Source of the DNA: Corynebacterium kroppenstedtii DSM 44385
Lineage (GTDB): Bacteria > Actinomycetota > Actinomycetes > Mycobacteriales > Mycobacteriaceae
Assembly: GCF_000023145.1 (NCBI RefSeq)
Contig: NC_012704.1
Location: 1,612,001 to 1,676,000, forward strand
Direction: 5' to 3'
DNA length: 64,000 nt
A model generated the notes under the pieces. The model was not told where the DNA came from. It saw only the letters and a list, made by a program, of their open reading frames with translations, and did not search any database. Below are positions 45,667 through 56,077 of this stretch, piece after piece (position 1 is the first letter of the stretch; each line of letters opens with the position of its first letter). Position numbers and translations under genes: made by a program.

Positions 45667-48219
45667 GTGCCTACTACGCCAGACAGTCTTTCATCTGGTA
45701 CGAACACACCCTCGCGCGACGAGGTCGCCTCCATCGTCGACCACACTCTTCTCAAACCTGAATCAACGCATCACAACGTCGACGAGCTTATCCACGAGGC
45801 TATTGAACTCGAGACGTATTCCATCTGTGTCTCCCCGTCGATGCTTCCCATCACCGTTCCCGACGAACTCCATGTGGCAGCGGTTTGTGGCTTTCCTTCC
45901 GGAGCCCACGCCAGTGAGATCAAAGCCGAAGAAGCCCGCCTGGCAGTTAACAATGGCGCAGATGAAATCGACATGGTCATCAACCTGGCGGCAGCAGCCG
46001 AAGGCGACTGGGCCACCGTCGAAAAGGACATTCGTGCGGTTCGGGATGCCGTTCCCTCGCCCACTGTTCTTAAAGTCATCCTAGAAACTGCTCTTCTTTC
46101 CGACGACGCTATTGTTGCCGCATGTAACGCTGCGAAAAATGCAGGCGCGGATTTCGTCAAGACGTCGACGGGTTTCCACCCGAGTGGTGGTGCGAGCGCT
46201 CACGCCATTCGCCTCATGCGCGAGACCGTCGGGCCTGACATGGGAGTTAAGGCGTCTGGCGGAATTCGAACAGCAGAAAAAGCACTGGAGATGATTGCTG
46301 CGGGGGCAAACCGCCTAGGGCTTTCTGGAACACGAGCCGTTCTGGATGGCCTCGCAGACTCCTCTGAAAGTGACGACTCTACACGTGACGATATCCTCGC
46401 CCGCGCGGAAAAATGGGCTGACAACGATGTTGATTCCACAGACGCTGAAACGATCCGTGAGCTCATCAAAACACGGAACATCGACGAATTAGCCGCACGC
46501 TTCTCTGGACCACTGCAATTCGGAACTGCTGGTTTACGTGGAGAAATCGGCGCCGGGGAATCACGGATGAACCGGTCCGTCGTCATCAAAGCCACTGCAG
46601 GACTCGTATCGTATTTAACCGAATCCATCGGATCCGCGCCCGTCGTCGTTATTGGCCATGATGCTCGCCACGGTTCGGCAGAATTCGCTACCGATGCGGC
46701 TGAGGTTATTAATGCTGCAGGGGGCCATGCGCTACGTTTACCGAGCCATTTTCCTACCCCGTTACTCGCGTTCGCGGTTCGGCATTTGAAGGCTGATGCC
46801 GGCATTATGGTCACCGCTTCTCACAATCCACCGCGGGATAATGGATACAAGGTCTATCTAGGTGGACGCATGACCGATCAGTGGGGCAACGGTGTACAAA
46901 TCGTTCCCCCAGACGACAGCAATATTGCTAACGCAATCGCACAAACGGGCCTGGCGAAGGATATCCCGCGTTCGTCAGAAGGCATTACCTTCCTTGGCGA
47001 GGAAGTACGAGAAGCCTACCTCGAAGCTATCGAGACAGAAACCGAACCATTCCGCACGGCGGAAACCGCCAGCAAGGGCGATGACTCCCCCACATCCAAC
47101 GAATCCCACAGTTCGTTCCACAGTGATATTTCCATCACCCTCACTGCAATGCATGGCGTTGGGGCCGAAACCGCCACAAAAGCGCTCAACAAAGCAGGGT
47201 TCACCAATATCACCCTCGTCAAGGAACAAGCCGAACCAGATCCGGACTTCCCCACCGTCTCATTCCCCAATCCGGAAGAGAAGGGAGCCCTGGATCTCGC
47301 TCTCAGCAACGCTCAACGTAGCCATGCTGACGTCGTGATAGCTCTGGACCCCGACGCTGATCGGTGCTCCGTCGCCATTCCTACAAAGACCAGCGACGCC
47401 ACTGGGAGCGATGGACCATCGACGGAACCGACATATCGCCAACTGACTGGTGACCAAATCGGTGGTCTGCTCGGTGATTTCGTCGCACGTACAAAGTTGC
47501 GTCCGGTTCACCAGAGTTCAGGCTCGGATGCAGACGCAGCCTCAGGGGATACTACCGCTGAGACGTCGGATTCAGTCTTTGCCAACTCCATCGTCTCGTC
47601 TCGGCTACTGGGAGCTATTGCAAGAAAATACGGCCTCAATTACGGCCCTACCTTGACGGGCTTCAAATGGATCGGGCGTACCCCGGACTTGGCGTTCGGT
47701 TACGAAGAAGCGATTGGCTACTGCACCTATCCGAATATTGTCAGGGACAAAGATGGGGTGTCGGCAGCCGTTACCGTCGCTTACCTCGTCGATTCTCTCC
47801 ATCGAGAAGGCAAAACGGTAGACGATCGTCTCACAGAGATTGCTCGCGACAACGGCGTCTACGCCACAACTCAGGCCGCGTTCCGGGTTGAGAACCGCCA
47901 ACGAATCGTCGATGGCATGTCCAAGCTAAGGACAACCCCGCCGGCTGAATTTGCGGGATCGCCCATCACGGAATCCGCGGACCTCGCGAACGGTTACCAC
48001 GGTTTACCGGGAACAGATGGTGTCCTGTTCCTCACGGAGGACAACACACGCGTCATCTGTCGGCCTTCCGGGACTGAGCCCAAGCTCAAGTGTTATCTCG
48101 AGGTAGTCTTACCCGTCGATGCGGACGCGACCGCAACTGAAATCATGGCAGTACAGACTAAAGCTCAGGCAAAGCTCGAGCAGGTCCGGGCAGAAATAAC
48201 CGTAGCGACCGGGTTCTAA
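45667..48219 (+). CDS. Fused deoxyribose-phosphate aldolase and alpha-D-phosphohexomutase-type mutase
   Basis: One continuous 850-residue frame. Residues about 15-230 are a complete Deo[10 protein letters not shown], Asp102 in EIDMVINL, Schiff-base Lys165 in FVKTSTGF and Lys195 in VKASGGIR. A polar linker runs to about 265. Residues 280-850 are a complete phosphomutase: FGTAGLRGE, phosphoserine loop TASHNPP (Ser385), metal loop DPDADR (561-566), sugar loop GYEEAIGY and phosphate site RPSGTEPK. Acidic insertions occur near 465-485, 575-590 and 615-635. Together the halves would turn deoxyribose-1-phosphate into the 5-phosphate and cleave it. No deoB gene is present. The GTG start has TAGGAGA upstream. 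Confidence 0.92.
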   Translation: MPTTPDSLSSGTNTPSRDEVASIVDHTLLKPESTHHNVDELIHEAIELETYSICVSPSMLPITVPDELHVAAVCGFPSGAHASEIKAEEARLAVNNGADEIDMVINLAAAAEGDWATVEKDIRAVRDAVPSPTVLKVILETALLSDDAIVAACNAAKNAGADFVKTSTGFHPSGGASAHAIRLMRETVGPDMGVKASGGIRTAEKALEMIAAGANRLGLSGTRAVLDGLADSSESDDSTRDDILARAEKWADNDVDSTDAETIRELIKTRNIDELAARFSGPLQFGTAGLRGEIGAGESRMNRSVVIKATAGLVSYLTESIGSAPVVVIGHDARHGSAEFATDAAEVINAAGGHALRLPSHFPTPLLAFAVRHLKADAGIMVTASHNPPRDNGYKVYLGGRMTDQWGNGVQIVPPDDSNIANAIAQTGLAKDIPRSSEGITFLGEEVREAYLEAIETETEPFRTAETASKGDDSPTSNESHSSFHSDISITLTAMHGVGAETATKALNKAGFTNITLVKEQAEPDPDFPTVSFPNPEEKGALDLALSNAQRSHADVVIALDPDADRCSVAIPTKTSDATGSDGPSTEPTYRQLTGDQIGGLLGDFVARTKLRPVHQSSGSDADAASGDTTAETSDSVFANSIVSSRLLGAIARKYGLNYGPTLTGFKWIGRTPDLAFGYEEAIGYCTYPNIVRDKDGVSAAVTVAYLVDSLHREGKTVDDRLTEIARDNGVYATTQAAFRVENRQRIVDGMSKLRTTPPAEFAGSPITESADLANGYHGLPGTDGVLFLTEDNTRVICRPSGTEPKLKCYLEVVLPVDADATATEIMAVQTKAQAKLEQVRAEITVATGF

Positions 48220-48276
48220 GCACCCGCCTGAATGAAGGCCTTTGTGGGTTTCCGGTACCCACTGACAATAGGTTTC

Positions 48277-48302
48277 GCACCGATTGTTTAATCAATCGGT
48301 GC
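48277..48302. terminator. Hairpin after deoC-phosphomutase
   Basis: Perfect ten-base stem GCACCGATTG/CAATCGGTGC with loop TTTAAT, 58 bases after the stop. No U-run on the plus strand, so termination is likely but not certain. Confidence 0.55.
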
Positions 48303-48368
48303 AATCCTGTGCATGTCGTATAACCCTATAACCCGGATATTTTTTGGAGACTTTTGGCTATAAAGAAT

Positions 48369-48404
48369 CCCCAGTTAGAGGCTTAAACGCTGTTCTAGCT
48401 GGGG
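48369..48404. terminator. Terminator of tRNA-Lys
   Basis: CCCCAG...CTGGGG with adjacent TTAGA/TCTAG pairs (about 11 pairs including one G-U). On the minus strand it follows tRNA-Lys directly and is trailed by ATTCTTT. Confidence 0.7.
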
Positions 48405-48410
48405 CTTTAG

Positions 48411-48483
<73 letters not shown>

Positions 48484-48979
48484 AGAAAACAACGATCACC
48501 TTGGTGATAAACATCGCATTGTTGCAATACAAGAACCGGGTAAATCCGCGGTGTTGCAACGAGAAAAAACTATAGCAACCTCTCTCGAAACCAACAAATG
48601 TCCAGCTCACTAGGATATAAAACGACACCGAACAATCGTCGGCAACAAAATTCATACCGGCTATGTAGCCCGTCTCGCTCGTGGGAAACTCAACAGACCG
48701 ATCAATCATGAGCCCCACCCAGAGTGTTTGAGCAACCACATTGAATTCCACACAAAGCGTTATGGAGTCGTTCAAGGATTGTTCCCAAGTTGTTACCGCG
48801 CAAACACCCCGATCCTTCACAACGTCGCTTAAAGTTCTCTAGTACGATAAGAATCAACTTTATGGACACATCACTGAAGGCGAGTGATCCAGAAGGTGTA
48901 ACGCGAGGACCCCTCGCTGATATATCGTGTATGAACGGCTGCACACACGCAGCGAATGACGAATGTGTAAGGGTGGAAA
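48484..48979. other. Gene-free stretch between tRNA-Lys and the L,D-transpeptidase gene
   Basis: About 500 bases without a supported gene. A perfect dyad ATCACC-TT-GGTGAT lies just upstream of the tRNA (about 48495-48508). The right part is likely the promoter and leader of the transpeptidase gene, with a TACGAT -10-like element near 48843; nothing else stands out. Confidence 0.5.
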
Positions 48980-50182
48980 ATGCCACAACGTAGGTTCATG
49001 CGTAGCAAGCACGCACGCATGATCATTTCCGCTTTGGTGGTCACCGGAGTGATGGGAGTATCGGGCTGCACACTCCAAAAGGTTGAAAGCGGAAGTACGT
49101 CCAACAGAGCGAAAACCTCTGAGATGAAAGAGGACGCCAAGCCTGTTGCCAGTGTCTCCGACGGCGATACCGATGTTTCGGTCATTGATCCCGTCACCGT
49201 TAAGGCTGGCAGTAAGCTATCTGACGTCTCACTCACCTCTTCGGATGGGACAGAAGTTAAAGGTCAATCAGAAAACGACGGAAAGTCGTGGAAAACTGAC
49301 GAGGACCTCGGCTACGGCAAGACCTATACCTTGACCGCCACGGCCAAAGACAAGAAGCTTAATTCGACGTTCACGACGGTGTCTCCAACCTATCCAATGT
49401 CGCCAACCGTCACCCCTGGTGATGGCATGAAGGTCGGCGTTGGACAGCCCTTGAGTATCGACTTCGGCGACTACGTCACCAACAAGAAGAAGATCGAAGA
49501 CAACGTTGAAGTCACCACAGAACCCCACGTCGACGGGTCCTTCTATTGGGTAAACGAACGTCTCCTGCGTTGGCGCCCCAAGGATTACTGGCAGCCAGGC
49601 ACAAAGGTCACCGTCAAAACCAAGCTCTACGGTAAAGACCTCGGGGAAGGCTCCTATGTCAACGACGATGTCAGCTCCAGCTTCACGATCGGTGATCAGA
49701 TTATTGCCACTGCCGACGACAACACCAAAGAAATGGTTGTCAAGAAGAACGGCGAAGTCGTGAAGACGATGCCCATCTCCATGGGGTCGGCTTCCTACCC
49801 CACTCCGAACGGCGTGTACTTCTTGGGAGACCACAACCCCTCCATGATCATGGACTCCTCGACGTTCGGTCTGCCGACCACCGCGGCCGGCGGATACCGC
49901 AGCACGGTGAACTACGCGACCCAGATGTCGTTCTCCGGCATCTACGTCCACTCGGCACCGTGGTCGATCGCGCAACAGGGAAATACGAATGTTTCCCACG
50001 GTTGCTTGAACGTCAGCCCCGAGAACGCGAAGTGGTTCCTCGAGAACACCACCATTGGTGACATCGTCGAGGTAAAGAACACGCAAGGTGGACAGCTTTC
50101 TGGCACCGATGGACTCGGCGACTGGAACATTCCTTACGACAAGATCGTGGAAAGCGGTAAGAACGGGACAGTAGTCCAGTAA
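48980..50182 (+). CDS. L,D-transpeptidase lipoprotein (YkuD domain)
   Basis: Forms 3-3 cross-links in peptidoglycan, outside the cytoplasmic membrane. Of 400 residues, 1-29 are a lipoprotein signal (ISALVVTGVMGVSGC, lipid Cys30). About 55-240 hold two Ig-like domains. The YkuD catalytic domain (about 245-375) has YVHSAPWSIAQQG and the active-site SHGCLNVS with Cys near 343. This is the mycobacterial LdtB/LdtMt2 layout. GGGTGG precedes the ATG. A strong bidirectional hairpin closes it. Confidence 0.95.
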   Translation: MPQRRFMRSKHARMIISALVVTGVMGVSGCTLQKVESGSTSNRAKTSEMKEDAKPVASVSDGDTDVSVIDPVTVKAGSKLSDVSLTSSDGTEVKGQSENDGKSWKTDEDLGYGKTYTLTATAKDKKLNSTFTTVSPTYPMSPTVTPGDGMKVGVGQPLSIDFGDYVTNKKKIEDNVEVTTEPHVDGSFYWVNERLLRWRPKDYWQPGTKVTVKTKLYGKDLGEGSYVNDDVSSSFTIGDQIIATADDNTKEMVVKKNGEVVKTMPISMGSASYPTPNGVYFLGDHNPSMIMDSSTFGLPTTAAGGYRSTVNYATQMSFSGIYVHSAPWSIAQQGNTNVSHGCLNVSPENAKWFLENTTIGDIVEVKNTQGGQLSGTDGLGDWNIPYDKIVESGKNGTVVQ

Positions 50183-50206
50183 TTACCCAGTGCCCTTCAC
50201 CCTAAA

Positions 50207-50243
50207 GATGGCCGACAGCTACGCCCCCTAGCTGCCGGCCATC
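50207..50243. terminator. Bidirectional hairpin after the L,D-transpeptidase gene
   Basis: GATGGCCG/CGGCCATC and CAGCTA/TAGCTG stack with one mismatch (14 pairs). It separates convergent genes; U-runs are short. Confidence 0.7.
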
Positions 50244-50339
50244 ATTGCATTCGTAGGCCGTTCGGACAGCGCCGTGCACAGACACAGCCCTCACGGGGAG
50301 GGCATGCCCACCCACGAGACGCATTCACCCACGGGCGAA

Positions 50340-51266
50340 CTAGTGCGCCCCAGAGGTGCCGTCGAAAAGATGACGAAGGACTTGAACAACCCCCGCCTCC
50401 GTATTAGCCGGAGCCCAATAATTAGCTTCCTCCATGATCGTGGGATGCGCATTCTCCATTGCGAACGAGTACTGCCCCTCGGCAATCATTTCGCGATCAT
50501 TGAGATAATCACCAAACACTGCAGTCTGCTCGCGAGTAACCCCCAGAGCCTCTTGTAACCGACGCAGCGCCACTCCCTTATTCACGCTGCTATCCATAAC
50601 ATCGATCCAATGTTGCCCGGACACTACCGGACGATAACGTTCATCGAGCGACCCAAAGATGCTTCCAACCGCGGCCTCGGCATCGTCGAAATCGTAAATA
50701 GCGAATTTGAGGAAATCATCCTCAACATCGGCGACATCGGGGACGACGTCTAACGATGCGTAGTATTTACGCGCTTCGGCCAGAAAAGCATCGTCGTCCC
50801 TGTCGACATACGCACCGTCTGCAGCGCACATGACCAGACCCAGGTTTCGCCCGTCATTTACTCCCCGGCGGACAGCATGGATAACTTCGTGGGCAATCGC
50901 TTCTGGAATAACGCTCTGCCACACTCTCTCACCCGAATGGATGACAAGGTTCCCGTTTTCAGCGATGAAGTCGTTCGTCCGCGGCAGAGACACCTCTCCG
51001 TGGGACCCTTCGACGTCTTCCACGTCGTCCACGCCTGTCGCACCACTATCGGCCGGCTGAAACATCGTGGTCAACGTCGCTAATTGACGCCCACTAGCTG
51101 GCACAAACGTGACATTGTGCTCGGTTAACAGCCTATAAACCTCCCAAAATTCCTCGGGAAGGCGCGAATCGCCATCCAACAAGGTGCCATCCATATCGCA
51201 CACAATGAGGCGAATATCGAGCTCACGGGGATCTATATCCCTCCACATAATTCCGCGACGCTGCAT
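50340..51266 (-). CDS. HAD-superfamily hydrolase, Cof type
   Basis: Phosphatase of unknown substrate, 308 residues. Motif [11 protein letters not shown] is near 25, motif II in FVPASGR, and motif III/IV in [10 protein letters not shown] and [12 protein letters not shown]. The C2-type cap lies between. TAAGCT sits seven bases before the ATG at 51266 with no ribosome-binding site, suggesting a leaderless message, which supports this start over the ATG six codons later. Divergent from orn. Confidence 0.9.
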   Translation of the reverse strand: MQRRGIMWRDIDPRELDIRLIVCDMDGTLLDGDSRLPEEFWEVYRLLTEHNVTFVPASGRQLATLTTMFQPADSGATGVDDVEDVEGSHGEVSLPRTNDFIAENGNLVIHSGERVWQSVIPEAIAHEVIHAVRRGVNDGRNLGLVMCAADGAYVDRDDDAFLAEARKYYASLDVVPDVADVEDDFLKFAIYDFDDAEAAVGSIFGSLDERYRPVVSGQHWIDVMDSSVNKGVALRRLQEALGVTREQTAVFGDYLNDREMIAEGQYSFAMENAHPTIMEEANYWAPANTEAGVVQVLRHLFDGTSGAH

Positions 51267-51273
51267 AATCCAC

Positions 51274-51279
51274 AGCTTA
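51274..51279 (-). promoter_or_regulatory. Putative -10 of the HAD gene (leaderless)
   Basis: TAAGCT, seven bases, ATG. It fits the actinobacterial -10 pattern TANNNT. Confidence 0.4.
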
Positions 51280-51413
51280 CGGAAAGGCTATGTCGCCGTG
51301 TCACCGCGGCCCACATCATCGGGCGGACTTTGTCACTGAGGCGAACTACACTGACAGCCGGGAAGAAACCACATCAACTAACGACGAGCAGTACACGTAG
51401 GAGAGCAGCAATA

Positions 51414-52082
51414 ATGACAGAATCCAACAAATCAAACACCACCAAACCAGCAGCACACAAACCTGAGGACTCGAAGCTGGACCGCATTGTATGGATCGAC
51501 TGCGAGATGACCGGCCTTGATCCGAGCACACACGTCCTTGTAGAAATCGCCGCCATCGTTACCGACGCAAACCTCAATATCCTTGACGAGGGCCTCGATA
51601 TTGTCATTCACGCCACTGATGACGAGCTGGCGAAGATGGACGATTTTGTTACCCAGATGCACACCAAGAACGGCCTCACTGATGAAATCCGCAAGTCCAC
51701 TGTCTCCGTGGGTGAGGCAGAAAACGAGGTTCTCGATTACGTCAAGAAGTGGGTCAACGCGCCACGGACAGCGCCGCTAGCCGGTAACTCCATCGCTAGT
51801 GACCGGAAGTTCATTGCGGCTTACATGCCGAAGCTGGACGAGTTTTTGCACTACCGCATGATTGACGTCAGCTCCATTAAAGAACTCGCCCACCGCTGGT
51901 ACCCCAAGGTGTATCAGAACCAGCCCAAGAAGGGACTGGCCCACAGAGCATTAGCCGACATCAAAGAGTCGATCAGAGAACTGGACTACTACCGCCGGGC
52001 AGTCTTCATCACAGATGATCAGGGGACCGACGAACGAATCACATCAGCCGCAGATGAGGCCTCTCGACGGTACCCGATTTAG
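51414..52082 (+). CDS. orn: Oligoribonuclease
   Basis: DEDDh 3'-5' exonuclease that degrades 2-5-mer RNAs and pGpG, 222 residues. ExoI motif [10 protein letters not shown] (Asp, Glu), Exo[12 protein letters not shown] and Exo[14 protein letters not shown] are all present. The first 20 residues are a Ser/Thr/Lys-rich extension and the end is acidic. GGAG lies ten bases before the chosen ATG; a longer in-frame start at 51330 reads through basic low-quality sequence. Confidence 0.95.
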   Translation: MTESNKSNTTKPAAHKPEDSKLDRIVWIDCEMTGLDPSTHVLVEIAAIVTDANLNILDEGLDIVIHATDDELAKMDDFVTQMHTKNGLTDEIRKSTVSVGEAENEVLDYVKKWVNAPRTAPLAGNSIASDRKFIAAYMPKLDEFLHYRMIDVSSIKELAHRWYPKVYQNQPKKGLAHRALADIKESIRELDYYRRAVFITDDQGTDERITSAADEASRRYPI

Positions 52083-52173
52083 CAGTTCAGGGCGTGATTT
52101 GGGAATTGCCCACCATCTGTTCTAGTATTTACAGCGCTGCGCAGCGTTCTTGCGAGAACAGCGTCGCAGCAAT

Positions 52174-52250
52174 GGTGACTGTAGTTCAGCTGGTAGAGCA
52201 CCAGGTTGTGATCCTGGGTGTCGCGGGTTCGAGCCCCGTCAGTCACCCCA
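52174..52250 (+). tRNA. tRNA-His (anticodon GTG)
   Basis: Acceptor GTGACTG/CAGTCAC with the extra G-1 opposite C73, anticodon loop TTGTGAT between CCAGG and CCTGG, T-arm GGTTCGAGCC and encoded CCA. Confidence 0.97.
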
Positions 52251-52253
52251 ACT

Positions 52254-52285
52254 AGTCCCTCCAGTACTTCGGTGTTGGGGGGACT
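52254..52285 (+). terminator. Terminator after tRNA-His
   Basis: A 14-pair stem (AGTCCCTCCAGTAC against GTGTTGGGGGGACT, three G-U pairs) capped by a TTCG tetraloop, three bases after the CCA end. Confidence 0.75.
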
Positions 52286-52336
52286 TCCGCCATTCCGACG
52301 CCACTCTTAAATAAGAATCTCGCTGCTCTTCATAAC

Positions 52337-52365
52337 AAAACCGCACTCCATGAAGAAGTGCGGTT
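52337..52365 (-). terminator. Intrinsic terminator after the DUF3618 gene
   Basis: AACCGCACT/AGTGCGGTT perfect stem, followed on the minus strand by TTTTGTT. Confidence 0.88.
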
Positions 52366-52386
52366 AGTGCGAATCTGCTAAAAGGG

Positions 52387-52671
52387 CTAATTGCTCCGGT
52401 GAGCCGACAGGAGCTTCTGGATTTCCTTAATCTCCTTGGACTGCTTCCTCTTGCTCCGCATTGTCAGCAGAACCACACCAGCCACGGCGACGCCGATACC
52501 GATGAGAACCTTTTGAACCTTCGGGTCCTGAATAAGCGACGTTGCCTTCTCTTTGGCGTCGTCGGCAATCGCATTCGGGTTGGCCCGATCTGCGAGCTCA
52601 TCGAGGGTGCTGGCTAATTGGTTACGAGTACGTTCAAGATCACTCTGGATTGCATCAATGCTGCGAGCCAC
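52387..52671 (-). CDS. DUF3618 family membrane protein
   Basis: Function unknown; 94 residues. The family pattern IDAIQSDLERTRNQLASTLDE opens it, followed by an amphipathic part, one membrane helix (about 56-71, VLIGIGVAVAGVVLLT) and a basic C-terminus. GTG start with AAGGAG five bases upstream. It is divergent from bcp, an arrangement shared with mycobacteria (Rv2520c/Rv2521). The 286 bases between show nothing distinctive. Confidence 0.9.
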   Translation of the reverse strand: MARSIDAIQSDLERTRNQLASTLDELADRANPNAIADDAKEKATSLIQDPKVQKVLIGIGVAVAGVVLLTMRSKRKQSKEIKEIQKLLSAHRSN

Positions 52672-52957
52672 AGGGTCTCCTTAATCCGGTCACGGATGCT
52701 AGTCCCACGGGCATTACATAGCCCACGAAATAGCACTTTTCTGCTCTTACTCTACGGTAATGGACAACCACAATGCACGACTAACCAGGGTGCGCCGACA
52801 CCGAAATTTCGCAAAACAGAAAACTGCTCGTTCGCCCGTCGAGACCAAGACGAAGCCTCCGAGAAAAGCCCCCCATGCTGCATCCAGTCGGGGTGCACGC
52901 CCTCCCCCATGAGATGGATCGGCCCCGCGCATTCACTTCCAGGTACCCTCAAAAGCT

Positions 52958-53485
52958 ATGAGTGGTTCAAAGTCACATACACAGCCATCGGCCGAGCAGA
53001 ACTCGTCGGCACCCCGTCGGCTAGAGAAAGGCGATCCTGCCCCGCAGTTTTCGTTGACCTCAGACGCGCAAACGCAGGTGTCGCTGTCGGATTATTCGGG
53101 CAAGAAAGTGCTGGTCTACTTCTATCCCCGCGCGAACACACCCGGATGCACTAAGGAAGCATGCGATTTCCGCGACAATCTGTCTGTGCTTGCCGACGCG
53201 GGAATTGACGTCGTCGGTATTTCCCCCGATTCTCCAGAGAAGCTCACGAAATTCAAGGAGAAGTACGAGCTTCCCTTCCCCTTGCTCTCGGATCCCGACA
53301 AAGAAGTTATGAAAGCATGGGGCGCGTTCGGGGAGAAGAAGAATTACGGCAAACTTATCCACGGTGTCATCCGCTCCACCTTCGTCGTCGGTGAGGATCA
53401 GACCATTGAATTGGCCAAGTACAACGTCCGAGCTACCGGCCATGTTGTGCGCATCCTCAAAGATCTCGGCCTGAGCGGTAAATAG
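52958..53485 (+). CDS. bcp: Thiol peroxidase, Bcp/PrxQ type
   Basis: Reduces hydroperoxides with thioredoxin-type donors; 175 residues. The peroxidatic Cys64 and resolving Cys69 lie in YPRANTPGCTKEACDFRD, the atypical 2-Cys alpha-helical PrxQ arrangement. GISPDSPEKLTKF and STFVVGEDQ are typical. A 20-residue polar extension precedes the fold. There is no clear ribosome-binding site; TACCCT eight bases before the ATG suggests a leaderless transcript. Confidence 0.95.
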   Translation: MSGSKSHTQPSAEQNSSAPRRLEKGDPAPQFSLTSDAQTQVSLSDYSGKKVLVYFYPRANTPGCTKEACDFRDNLSVLADAGIDVVGISPDSPEKLTKFKEKYELPFPLLSDPDKEVMKAWGAFGEKKNYGKLIHGVIRSTFVVGEDQTIELAKYNVRATGHVVRILKDLGLSGK

Positions 53486-53546
53486 TTTGTGACGGTATCC
53501 GTCCCAAGTGCCTTATCCTACGAGTATCGTTATCTCTCGAGCCCCA

Positions 53547-54425
53547 CTACTCCACGAGCCCGGCGCGGCGAAGCCATTTAGTCATCATTACCGTCGAAGC
53601 GCTCCTCAGGGCTGGTCCTTTGTTAGCCGCGTCGCTCCGTAGAGACACAATGTCAACACCATGAGCGCGCAGGTCGCTCGTGTGCCTGATCAACCACTTT
53701 TCGACGGAAGACGAGTCGAATTCCGGGTGGAATTGGAGCCCCAGCGCCCAGGTGCCAATGGCGAAGGCCTGATTGGGATATCCAGGCGTATTGGCGAGGT
53801 TTACTGCGCCCGGAGGCGTCGAAAAGCAATCGCCGTGCCAGTGGAGGACGTCGACGCCCGCAAGCGTTTTCATGGGCGACTGAGCGCCATCCTCGGTGAC
53901 GTTGAGGGGCGAAAACCCGATCTCCATGGCGCCGGGTGAACCGCCTAATCCACTCCCCGCGGGGTTAACCGCGCCTCCCGCAGCTAGCGCCATTAGTTGA
54001 GCGCCCAGGCAGATTCCGATGATCGGCGACTCCTGCGACATCCGTCGCTTGATCGCGCTTTCTTCGTCGGCAAGAAATGGGTACAGCTCTTTATCGTGAA
54101 CACCGATGGGGCCACCAAGAACAATCAGTAAAGCTGCATTCATGACCCGGTTTTCATCAAGAGGATCGGCACCCATGTCGACATAAGCAACGCGAAAGCC
54201 CAGTTGAGAGAAGGTTTCTTCCCAAGTTCCCAGGTCCTCAAACGCTAAATGTCGAAAAACGAGAACCTCGCGTCGTGATGCACCCTGACTGGGGTTATCG
54301 TGACCTGACTGTAATTGTTCCGAACCTTTATGTATTTTATGACCCTGTAACGGATCTTTCTGAGGATCGGCGCTGGTACATTTGCCGGGCTGTGGATGAG
54401 AGTTCTGGGCGGAGGCCGTATTCAT
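53547..54425 (-). CDS. Class I glutamine amidotransferase-like protein
   Basis: 292 residues, a stand-alone GATase1 domain of the GMP-synthase-like group. The nucleophile elbow is GICLGAQLMA, with HWHGD and the catalytic His-Glu in LQFHPEFD. The acceptor partner and reaction are unknown. About 50 N-terminal residues are disordered. The start at 54425 is supported by TAGAAT (54432-54437) lying six bases upstream, a leaderless geometry. Divergent from the DUF4272 gene, convergent with bcp. Confidence 0.88.
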   Translation of the reverse strand: MNTASAQNSHPQPGKCTSADPQKDPLQGHKIHKGSEQLQSGHDNPSQGASRREVLVFRHLAFEDLGTWEETFSQLGFRVAYVDMGADPLDENRVMNAALLIVLGGPIGVHDKELYPFLADEESAIKRRMSQESPIIGICLGAQLMALAAGGAVNPAGSGLGGSPGAMEIGFSPLNVTEDGAQSPMKTLAGVDVLHWHGDCFSTPPGAVNLANTPGYPNQAFAIGTWALGLQFHPEFDSSSVEKWLIRHTSDLRAHGVDIVSLRSDAANKGPALRSASTVMMTKWLRRAGLVE

Positions 54426-54431
54426 GTGCTT

Positions 54432-54437
54432 ATTCTA
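54432..54437 (-). promoter_or_regulatory. Putative -10 of the amidotransferase gene (leaderless)
   Basis: TAGAAT, six bases, ATG. Confidence 0.5.
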
Positions 54438-54527
54438 ACCGCGAAACGCTCTACTCTGGAGTGCTTAGCGTGACATATGCACACGTGACGGATCCACTTA
54501 ATAGATGAAGAACGCGAATCGGAGATT

Positions 54528-55697
54528 ATGATAATGGAAATTAATGCCTACTCCACTCTCACGGAATACAGTGAGCCACGGGTGGCATCTAGCCCTGTAC
54601 AAAGCCAGGGTTTGCCCCATATCAATCCCACTAATTCTTCATCTGATTATCCGGCTAGCTTCGAAAGCTCGGAGACCACCGAATCCCCCTCGGCCACATC
54701 AGAGGGGCAGGATTCGAGCGATGCCACAGAAAATCAAAAGCAGTCGAGCACTCTCGATTATGAAGCGCTAAATACTTTTAGCGCTCACATTCACGAGCTC
54801 TATGAATACATTTTTTCTCGTTTTAATGTCAGTGCGGGAAGTGGACAATTCCCTCAGGAAGCTTTAGATCTTCTGGAACACTTACGGTCGACGCAATGGC
54901 ATTACAGTTTCGAAGCCAATGCATCTGATCCGTCTACTTATCGTCAGCTTTTGCAGTGGTCGGCTCAAAACAACGCCGTGCTCCTCATGGAAGACGGGAT
55001 GTTTATTGACCCCGCCGGACAACCGTTGCTTCCCACGCCCAGTGTCACGACTTTAGGCCACCCGCCCATCATTGATTCTGCGCAGAAGCGGTTTACTACG
55101 ATCCAGCACCAGATTCGCGACAATATCGGCGTCGATATTCCCGACACGTTCACGCCTGTGCGCGCTCCGGAAGAACTCGCGATTAAACCTGCGGAAGATA
55201 TTCAGCTGCGCGCTATTGCCCTGTGCATGGTTGCGGATTACGCGGATTCCGTTCTACGCGGCGATCCGATTGATCCCGCACTTATGGAGGAAACATCCCC
55301 GGAAGGCTTTGCCGCACGAACTAAAGAAGAGAAGAAGCTTTTCGAGACCGCGGATCCGGGGCTTGCAGAAAAGCTGTCCTGGCGAAGTGAAGCCGTCGGG
55401 GCACTGACCTGGGCACTCGGTAGGTATGAACTGCCCTCGGCTTTCACCGGGGAACCAACCGACGGTGCAGAAGCATTCCCCACTGCCTTGGACATGGATG
55501 AGACCCCGACTGTCCGCGATATCGACGAACTGCTCGACGCACAACAGACGTACCGGAGCCTCATGGCGGCCGCCCGGCGCGGAATGGTCAGGGGCACGAA
55601 CTTTGACCCCAACAGCGGCATTGAGCGTCTATGGGCCCTCAACTGGCTGCTCGACGGACACACCTTGGAGTGGGACACCACCGACGTATCGGTGTAG
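54528..55697 (+). CDS. DUF4272 domain protein
   Basis: Unknown function, 389 residues. The first 80 residues are Ser/Thr/Glu-rich and probably disordered. From about 195 the DUF4272 pattern appears: a helix with QLRAIALCMVADYADSVLRG, then LSWRSEAVGALTWALGRYEL and a terminal GIERLWALNWLLDG. There is no signal peptide or membrane segment. CGGAG lies just before the ATG; a second ATG two codons later is an equal candidate. Confidence 0.75.
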   Translation: MIMEINAYSTLTEYSEPRVASSPVQSQGLPHINPTNSSSDYPASFESSETTESPSATSEGQDSSDATENQKQSSTLDYEALNTFSAHIHELYEYIFSRFNVSAGSGQFPQEALDLLEHLRSTQWHYSFEANASDPSTYRQLLQWSAQNNAVLLMEDGMFIDPAGQPLLPTPSVTTLGHPPIIDSAQKRFTTIQHQIRDNIGVDIPDTFTPVRAPEELAIKPAEDIQLRAIALCMVADYADSVLRGDPIDPALMEETSPEGFAARTKEEKKLFETADPGLAEKLSWRSEAVGALTWALGRYELPSAFTGEPTDGAEAFPTALDMDETPTVRDIDELLDAQQTYRSLMAAARRGMVRGTNFDPNSGIERLWALNWLLDGHTLEWDTTDVSV

Positions 55698-55768
55698 CGG
55701 TCGCGGTCGAGCGTGCGTCGGCCGTCGTGAGATTCACGACCTGGAACACCCCGTTCTGAAAACTAAAA

Positions 55769-55799
55769 TACCCCTCACCTGCGCAAACAGGGAGGGGTT
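55769..55799 (-). terminator. Terminator of tRNA-Leu
   Basis: ACCCCTC...GAGGGGT with inner CCTG/CAGG pairs. On the minus strand it follows the tRNA and is trailed by ATTTTAGTTTT. Confidence 0.8.
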
Positions 55800-55802
55800 T
55801 CG

Positions 55803-55884
<82 letters not shown>

Positions 55885-56064
55885 AAAACACATGAACATC
55901 CGAACCAATCAACCACAGCACCACACGGCACACCAGCTGTTTGAGAATTCGGAGATACGGGCCGACTAAATGACCCGAACATGCGCGACGTAATAATAGC
56001 TGACAGCACCAGCCAATGGAAACCTCCAGTACAAACACCACTCACACCCTGGCACAGCAACGGG

Positions 56065-56070
56065 TAGACT
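56065..56070 (+). promoter_or_regulatory. Putative -10 of the LprD-like gene (leaderless)
   Basis: TAGACT, seven bases, GTG at 56078. Confidence 0.5.
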
Positions 56071-56077
56071 GTGGCAC

